Positions 59,236 to 64,000 of a DNA stretch of 64,000 nucleotides are shown here, piece by piece; the stretch's first letter is position 1; the number at the start of each line of letters is the position of its first letter. The stretch comes from Sulfuriferula thiophila (lineage in GTDB: Bacteria > Pseudomonadota > Gammaproteobacteria > Burkholderiales > Sulfuriferulaceae). The notes beneath the pieces were generated by a model. The model was given only the letters and a program-made list of their open reading frames with translations, was not told the DNA's origin and did not search any database. A program made the translations under genes and the position numbers. Location of the stretch: assembly GCF_003864975.1 (NCBI RefSeq), contig NZ_BHGL01000007.1, positions 196,359-260,358 on the forward strand. Direction: 5' to 3'.

Positions 59236-61566
59236 ATGTTCAAGCGCAAGATCATTCCGGTTCTCATCACCGGCCTGCTCGGTTCCGGTGTCATCTGGAC
59301 GAGCACTACTCATGCTGATGAAAACACCAGCAATGTTGGTCAAATCGACGTACAAGGAGATACCAGCTACGGCTCCGGATTGATCGTGCCGGAAGAATCA
59401 AGTAAAGCACGCAGCGAAGTGAGCAAAAGCTACCTGGAGAAACAACTGCCAACTGCCAGCCCTTATCAGAACATCAGCATGCTGCCCGGTGTGAACGCGT
59501 CTTCGCAAGATGCTACCGGCCTGTTTGGCGGCAACCTGACGATCCGTGGATTTAACAGCAGTCAGATCGGTTTTACCATTGATGGCGCACCGGTAAACGA
59601 CTCGGGCAACTTTGCAGTCTATCCGCAGGAATATGTGGATACGGAAAACCTGGACCAAATATTCGTCACTCAGGGTTCAACTGATACCGATGCGCCACAC
59701 ATCGGAGCATCAGGCGGAAATATAGGTATCGTATCGACCAACCCGACTGATTTTGCTCGCGTGATGGCCGAACAAACCGCTGGCGATCTGCGCATGTACA
59801 AGAGTTTTGTCCGCCTTGACACAGGCATGTTCGCCAATGGCGCGACCAAGGCATTCCTGTCGTTCTCTCAGGCCGGCGCGGATAAATGGCGCGGTGGCGG
59901 CAATGCCGATCGCGCGCATATCGATGCTAAAGTGGTCACCAAAATCGGTGACGCGAGCCAGGTATCTTTCGGGCTGATGTACAACAATGCGGTCAATAAT
60001 TTCTTCAAGAGAGAAACCCTTACCGACTATCAAACCCAGAATTATTTCTACGATTATGCCACTACCTTTCCGGGACGCCTAACCGCAGTAAACGGCACTG
60101 CGCAAAATGAATCAACCTCAGTCAATGGCGTATCGCGTGCCGACTACTACAAACTGCAAGTCAATCCATTCAAGAACACGCTGTTGACGGCCAAAGGGAA
60201 TTTCCAGTTAAATGATGCATGGCGTCTGGATGTCGAACCCTACTTCTGGCACGGTTACGGCAATGGCAGCTTTGGCACCACCTTGCAAGAAGCTTCTGGT
60301 ACCGGCGTGACCAAAGTGCAGGATCTTAACGGCGACGGCGATACACTGGACAAAATCCTGATGTACCGCTCATCCATCACCAAAACCAATCGCCCTGGCG
60401 CCACAGCCAAGCTCAACTGGCAGAATGACATGCACAAGTTGGCTTTCGGTATTTGGTTCGAACGTGCTGAACATATCCAGACCCAACCATTCTCCAAAGT
60501 CGATGCCAACGGTAATCCGCTGGATATCTGGGGCGAAAGCTACCTGGCGCTGGACGGCAACGGCAACATCTATCAGGGTCGTAACCAGAAGACCATCACC
60601 ACAGTAACGCAACCGTTTGTCACTGACACACTCTCGCTGATGAGCGATAAACTAAAACTGACGCTGGGACTACGCATGCCGCACACTGTGCGTGACGGCA
60701 CCAACTACGCCAGTGCGGGTTACGGCCTGACCACGTATTTCACAGCATCGCGAACCTATGACGCCACGCTGCCGAGCGTAGGCGCAACTTACCAGTTATC
60801 ACCCAAACAATTGGTTTTTGCCAATATCACCAAAAACTTCCGGGCACCGGCCAATTACACTTTATATGAATCCGGTAATGCACAAAATCTCGAACCGGAA
60901 ACTGCTGTCAACTTTGACGTAGGTTATCGCTTTCAGGGCGACATGCTGACGTCATCCGCCACCATGTTCTACACCGACTTCAAGAATCGCCAGGCCTCTT
61001 CCAAAGACGCTACCGGCTCATCCATCACCTACAACGTCGGCAATGTGCGCGATTTTGGTGTTGAACTGGAGACAGGTACGCGACCGGTCAACGGTTTCAG
61101 CGTGTATGGCTCATTGACCTACACCAGCTCAATCATGACCTCGGATTTTGCCACTTATGACGCGGCACACAATCCGGTGATATTGCCGACATCCGGCAAG
61201 ACATTTGTCGACACACCCACCTGGCTGGCCGGACTGGGTCTGAGCTACACCAAAGGCAGATTTTTCTCGGATTTCAAAACCCGCTACACCGGTATGCGCT
61301 ACTCCAGCCTGATTAATGATGAACAAATACCGGGCTTTATCACAGCTGACCTGTCCATGGGCTATCACTTCAAGGATGTCAGCTTCCTGAAAAATCCGCT
61401 GTTGCGTTTTAACATCGCCAACTTGTTCAATAAACACTATCTGAATTCGATCGAGAGCACCACGACCAATGCGCAAACCTACAGCACAGTGACGGGAACT
61501 GCGCCGACATATATGCCAGGCGCGCCCCGTTTTGCCAGCATAACTTTATCGGCTGACTTCAAATAA
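59236..61566 (+). CDS. TonB-dependent outer membrane receptor
   Basis: A 776-residue receptor. Signal peptide to about residue 27 (ending THADE), plug domain with SYLEKQLPTASPYQNISMLP, GGNLTIRGFNSSQIGFTIDG, VNDSGNFAVYPQEYVD and the ASGGNIGIVS end of the plug, then a 22-strand barrel. DLNGDGDTLDKI near residue 365 resembles a calcium-binding DxNxDxD loop. The protein ends in SADFK with the aromatic residue next to last. The ligand is not deduced from sequence; the phosphatase genes downstream suggest a phosphate compound. Ribosome site GGGAG is well spaced. Confidence 0.93.
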   Translation: MFKRKIIPVLITGLLGSGVIWTSTTHADENTSNVGQIDVQGDTSYGSGLIVPEESSKARSEVSKSYLEKQLPTASPYQNISMLPGVNASSQDATGLFGGNLTIRGFNSSQIGFTIDGAPVNDSGNFAVYPQEYVDTENLDQIFVTQGSTDTDAPHIGASGGNIGIVSTNPTDFARVMAEQTAGDLRMYKSFVRLDTGMFANGATKAFLSFSQAGADKWRGGGNADRAHIDAKVVTKIGDASQVSFGLMYNNAVNNFFKRETLTDYQTQNYFYDYATTFPGRLTAVNGTAQNESTSVNGVSRADYYKLQVNPFKNTLLTAKGNFQLNDAWRLDVEPYFWHGYGNGSFGTTLQEASGTGVTKVQDLNGDGDTLDKILMYRSSITKTNRPGATAKLNWQNDMHKLAFGIWFERAEHIQTQPFSKVDANGNPLDIWGESYLALDGNGNIYQGRNQKTITTVTQPFVTDTLSLMSDKLKLTLGLRMPHTVRDGTNYASAGYGLTTYFTASRTYDATLPSVGATYQLSPKQLVFANITKNFRAPANYTLYESGNAQNLEPETAVNFDVGYRFQGDMLTSSATMFYTDFKNRQASSKDATGSSITYNVGNVRDFGVELETGTRPVNGFSVYGSLTYTSSIMTSDFATYDAAHNPVILPTSGKTFVDTPTWLAGLGLSYTKGRFFSDFKTRYTGMRYSSLINDEQIPGFITADLSMGYHFKDVSFLKNPLLRFNIANLFNKHYLNSIESTTTNAQTYSTVTGTAPTYMPGAPRFASITLSADFK

Positions 61567-61574
61567 CCACTTAC

Positions 61575-61606
61575 AGGAGACCGGGGGATTTCCCCCGGCA
61601 CATACT
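61575..61606 (+). promoter_or_regulatory. Shine-Dalgarno and hairpin in front of exbB
   Basis: AGGAGA (61575-61580) lies 26 bases before the exbB ATG, too far for normal use. A perfect hairpin (arms CCGGGGGA 61581-61588 and TCCCCCGG 61591-61598) fills the gap, leaving only eight unpaired bases. Folding would bring the site to effective optimal spacing. Confidence 0.6.
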
Positions 61607-62176
61607 ATGCATTTTGATATCCAACTGTTGCACAGCTTCATTTTCTATTTACTGTATGGCCTGGCGGCATTGGTGACATTCATCGCCATCGAACGGTTTA
61701 TCTTTTACATCTATACCATGCGCCATGCGCTACGCCTGCATCATGCACCGTCCGAGAACGGCGGAAGCAATGTCGCAGCCGAAATCGTGCGCCAGGTTCG
61801 CGATGGCCAAAAAACACCGCGGGAAGAAATGGAAGACCTGACCGAGTCCATCTACATCAAGGCGCGCACCCATCTGGTACGCCATCTGTGGGCACTGGAC
61901 ACTATCGTCACTGCCGCGCCATTACTTGGGCTGATAGGTACTATCTTCGGCATTATCGATACCTTTGGTGCGCTGGCACATTCCGGCATTTCCGATCCAT
62001 CCGCTGTCAGTGCCGGCATCGGTACTGCCTTGTATGCTACTGCGCTGGGCATAGGCATAGGCGTAGCCTTGTACGGACTGTTTTTCTACAATCTGTTTCA
62101 GGAGCGCGTTGAACGTATCGCCGATCAGTTCAAGCTGCTCATACTCCACCATAGCCGGGAAACCAATTATGCGTAA
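61607..62176 (+). CDS. exbB: ExbB/TolQ/MotA-family proton channel protein
   Basis: A 189-residue polytopic protein. Membrane helices near 12-32 (FIFYLLYGLAALVTFIAIERFIFYI, quoted in part), 100-120 (DTIVTAAPLLGLIGTIFGII) and 140-165 (AGIGTALYATALGIGIGVALYGLFF). The latter two carry the conserved TxxPLLGLxGTxxG and GIGTAL motifs. It would power TonB with ExbD. The stop overlaps the phoD start by eight bases. Confidence 0.92.
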   Translation: MHFDIQLLHSFIFYLLYGLAALVTFIAIERFIFYIYTMRHALRLHHAPSENGGSNVAAEIVRQVRDGQKTPREEMEDLTESIYIKARTHLVRHLWALDTIVTAAPLLGLIGTIFGIIDTFGALAHSGISDPSAVSAGIGTALYATALGIGIGVALYGLFFYNLFQERVERIADQFKLLILHHSRETNYA

Positions 62177-63506
62177 TCTTACTATCGGGCTGGCATTTCT
62201 CACCCTGCCGCTAACATTGCCCAATGCTGCTGCCGCAGCACAACTACAGGCCGGCCCCATGGTAGGCAGCGTCAGCATGCGCAGCGCGATGGTCTGGGTA
62301 CAAGCGGACGCGGCCACTCAGGCCTGGCTGGAATACCGCACGCCCGATGGCAAATTGCACCAGACTGCAAAAACCTCGCTCACAGCGGCGCACCATTTCA
62401 CCGGGCACCTCGCCGTCACGGGTCTGGAGCCGGGGCAGCACTATGAATATCGCATGATGTTCGACAACAAGGCCGTGGCCGATAAACTCAGCTTTAATAC
62501 CCAGCCACTCTGGCAATGGCGCGCAGATCCGCCCGCATTTACAGCCTTGACCGGCTCATGCCTGTACATCAACGAGGCGCAATATGATCGCCCCGGCACT
62601 CCCTACGGCGGCCACTATGAAATTCTCAAAAACATGGCGGCAGTCAAACCGGATCTGACTGTCTGGCTGGGCGACAACCTGTATTTCCGTGAAGCGGATT
62701 ACGGCAGCCCGCTGGACATGCCGCTACGCTACCAGCATGATCGCGCATTGCCCGAATTGCAGAAACTCCTGCAGACCGGCCAGCACTACGCCATCTGGGA
62801 TGACCACGATTACGGCCCCAATGACAGCGACAAAAGCTTCATCTTCAAGCAGGAAAGTCTGGAACTGTTCAAGGACTACTGGGCAAACCCCAGCTACGGC
62901 TTGCCTGGCACGCCCGGCGTATTCACCAAAGTCAGCTATTACGATGTCGATTTTTTCCTGCTCGACGACCGTTATTACCGCGACAACCAGAATATGCCCG
63001 ATACTGCTGACAAAGCCATGTTCGGCAAAGTGCAAATGGACTGGCTGAAAAACGCGCTGCTGTCGTCCACCGCCAGCTTCAAGATCATTGCTGCGGGCGG
63101 GCAAATGATCAACGACGAAAACAAGTATGAAGGCTGGCAATCCTATACCACCGAACGCAAGGACTTCCTCGACTGGCTGACGCAAACGCACGTCAACGGT
63201 GTGATGTTCCTGTCCGGTGACCGCCATCAGTCCGAACTAATGCGCATGCCGCGTGCCGACGCCTATCCGCTGTACGAGCTGACCTGCTCGCCGTTTACCT
63301 CGGGTACGCACAACGTTGACAGCGAGCGCAGCAATCCGGAACTGGTAGACGATACCCTGGTAGGCGAACGCAACTACTGCACGCTGAGCTTCTCCGGTCC
63401 GCTCAAAGCACGCGTCATGGATGTCAAAAGCTTTGATGTCAATGGCAAGCAAATTTGGGCAAAACAGCTGACATTGCAAGAACTCACAGCAAAACCGGTG
63501 CGATAA
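62169..63506 (+). CDS. phoD: PhoD-family alkaline phosphatase/phosphodiesterase
   Basis: Exported enzyme of 445 residues from ATG 62169, with a signal peptide to about residue 24 (LTLPNAAAAAQL). PhoD-like N-terminal domain (VGSVSMRSAMVWVQAD) and metallophosphatase core: TGSCLYINEAQYD, WLGDNLYFREADY, WDDHDYGPNDSD (metal ligands), FLLDDRYYRD and FLSGDRHQSEL. Members cleave phosphomono- or diesters and use calcium and iron. There is no twin-arginine motif, so Sec export is likely. Overlaps exbB by eight bases. Confidence 0.93.
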   Translation: MRNLTIGLAFLTLPLTLPNAAAAAQLQAGPMVGSVSMRSAMVWVQADAATQAWLEYRTPDGKLHQTAKTSLTAAHHFTGHLAVTGLEPGQHYEYRMMFDNKAVADKLSFNTQPLWQWRADPPAFTALTGSCLYINEAQYDRPGTPYGGHYEILKNMAAVKPDLTVWLGDNLYFREADYGSPLDMPLRYQHDRALPELQKLLQTGQHYAIWDDHDYGPNDSDKSFIFKQESLELFKDYWANPSYGLPGTPGVFTKVSYYDVDFFLLDDRYYRDNQNMPDTADKAMFGKVQMDWLKNALLSSTASFKIIAAGGQMINDENKYEGWQSYTTERKDFLDWLTQTHVNGVMFLSGDRHQSELMRMPRADAYPLYELTCSPFTSGTHNVDSERSNPELVDDTLVGERNYCTLSFSGPLKARVMDVKSFDVNGKQIWAKQLTLQELTAKPVR

Positions 63507-63513
63507 GGAATAC

Positions 63514-63541
63514 CACCGCAGCAACTCGCTTCGCTGCGGTG
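63514..63541 (+). other. Stem-loop between phoD and the next gene
   Basis: Arms CACCGCAGC (63514-63522) and GCTGCGGTG (63533-63541), loop of ten bases. No T-run follows. The 150-base gap also has a second small inverted repeat, GCGTTA/TAACGC, at 63608-63626. No gene is seen in the gap. Confidence 0.5.
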
Positions 63542-63658
63542 ACACGCTTCGCATCCCTGAACCGTCTCTCAGCAATCCGTCAGCATTCTGCCGCACTCCC
63601 GTCATTCGCGTTAGGTAAGCTAACGCCACCATCAATTCACGTAATGACCAAGTTCATC

Positions 63659-64000
63659 ATGAATACACCTGCTCTAAAACAAATCTGTTTAGCGCTGGCT
63701 GCCAGCCTGCTATTATCCTCATTACCCGCCCAGGCCACCCCCGCCAAAGCGCCGACCAATTCCCGTCACGTGATTATTTTCGTGTGGGATGGCCTGCGCC
63801 CGGATTCGGTGACTAAAGTTGACACGCCCAACCTGTACCGCATGCGTACAGCGGGAGTGAACTTCACTGCTAACCACGCGACTTATCCGACCTTTACCAT
63901 GATGAATGCGGCCAGCTTTGCGACTGGCAGTTTCCCCGAACATACCGGGTTCTATGGCAACACCGTGTGGCACGCCAGTGCTGCAGGCAAGGATGCACAC
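63659..64000 (+). CDS. Type I phosphodiesterase/nucleotide pyrophosphatase, cut by window edge
   Basis: Alkaline-phosphatase-superfamily enzyme, first 114 codons only. Signal peptide at residues 1-24 (LALAASLLLSSLPAQA). HVIIFVWDGLRPDSV supplies the first metal-binding aspartate. The nucleophile region is ATYPTFTMMNAASFATGS with the second threonine of PTFT as the probable nucleophile, followed by FPEHTGFYGNTVW as in NPP enzymes. Follows phoD on the same strand. Confidence 0.9.
   Translation, partial: MNTPALKQICLALAASLLLSSLPAQATPAKAPTNSRHVIIFVWDGLRPDSVTKVDTPNLYRMRTAGVNFTANHATYPTFTMMNAASFATGSFPEHTGFYGNTVWHASAAGKDAH

Noticed and set aside
63608-63626. Second cassette core site (GCGTTAGG...CTAACGC)
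   Set aside because: The two halves form a small hairpin by themselves and no cassette structure or attC arms surround them.

Overview
The window is chromosomal DNA of a Gram-negative betaproteobacterium. LpxC, a Kdo transferase, TolC, TonB systems and a complete mur/fts cluster show the diderm envelope. The gene orders hemL-thiE-thiD, pcm-rhodanese-tolC-waaA and rpe-gph-trpEGDC, together with a DUF2863-like protein, fit Betaproteobacteria. DUF302/cytochrome c genes would suit a Nitrosomonadales-type (for example sulfur- or iron-oxidising) relative, but the genus is inference only. Gene density is high and no tRNA or insertion-sequence transposase was seen.

Layout. 1-2461: heme and thiamine genes (hemL partial, thiE, thiD) and a divergent rubredoxin. 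2661-12073: a Pil-Chp chemosensory operon (pilG, pilH, pilI, pilJ, a giant CheA-like chpA) that controls type IV pilus motility. 12141-15160: uppP, then thiC behind a TPP riboswitch. 15207-21851: pcm, rhodanese, tolC, waaA, a MidA-like methyltransferase, a pteridine reductase and a DUF2863-like protein. 21949-25205: secA and a divergent DciA-like gene. 25305-26379: a DUF817 membrane protein and a 60-residue membrane protein. 26376-44679: lpxC followed, reading against transcription, by the whole division and cell-wall cluster mraZ-rsmH-ftsL-ftsI-murE-murF-mraY-murD-ftsW-murG-murC-murB-ddl-ftsQ-ftsA-ftsZ, with a strong promoter overlapped by four MraZ boxes.

45031-48783: two DUF302 proteins (one fused to a dihaem cytochrome c), greB, the RNase P RNA gene, an orphan tonB, apaG and a MITE-like palindromic element. 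48863-54206: rpe, gph and trpEGDC, with an unannotated-looking tryptophan-rich leader peptide in front of trpE.

54207-57900 is the accessory segment. It holds a lone gene cassette of integron type (GTTAGCC core site, ORF, degenerate attC), an intact ccdAB-like toxin-antitoxin pair, a second ccdAB pair whose toxin is broken by a stop codon, a half-size EamA transporter and a GNAT acetyltransferase with a Pho-box-like sequence in front. 58069-64000 is an operon-like run exbD-tonB-TonB-dependent receptor-exbB-phoD-nucleotide pyrophosphatase (last gene cut by the window edge). It reads as a dedicated TonB uptake system coupled to two exported phosphoesterases, and is the best candidate for an unusual system here, along with the trp leader and the orphan cassette.
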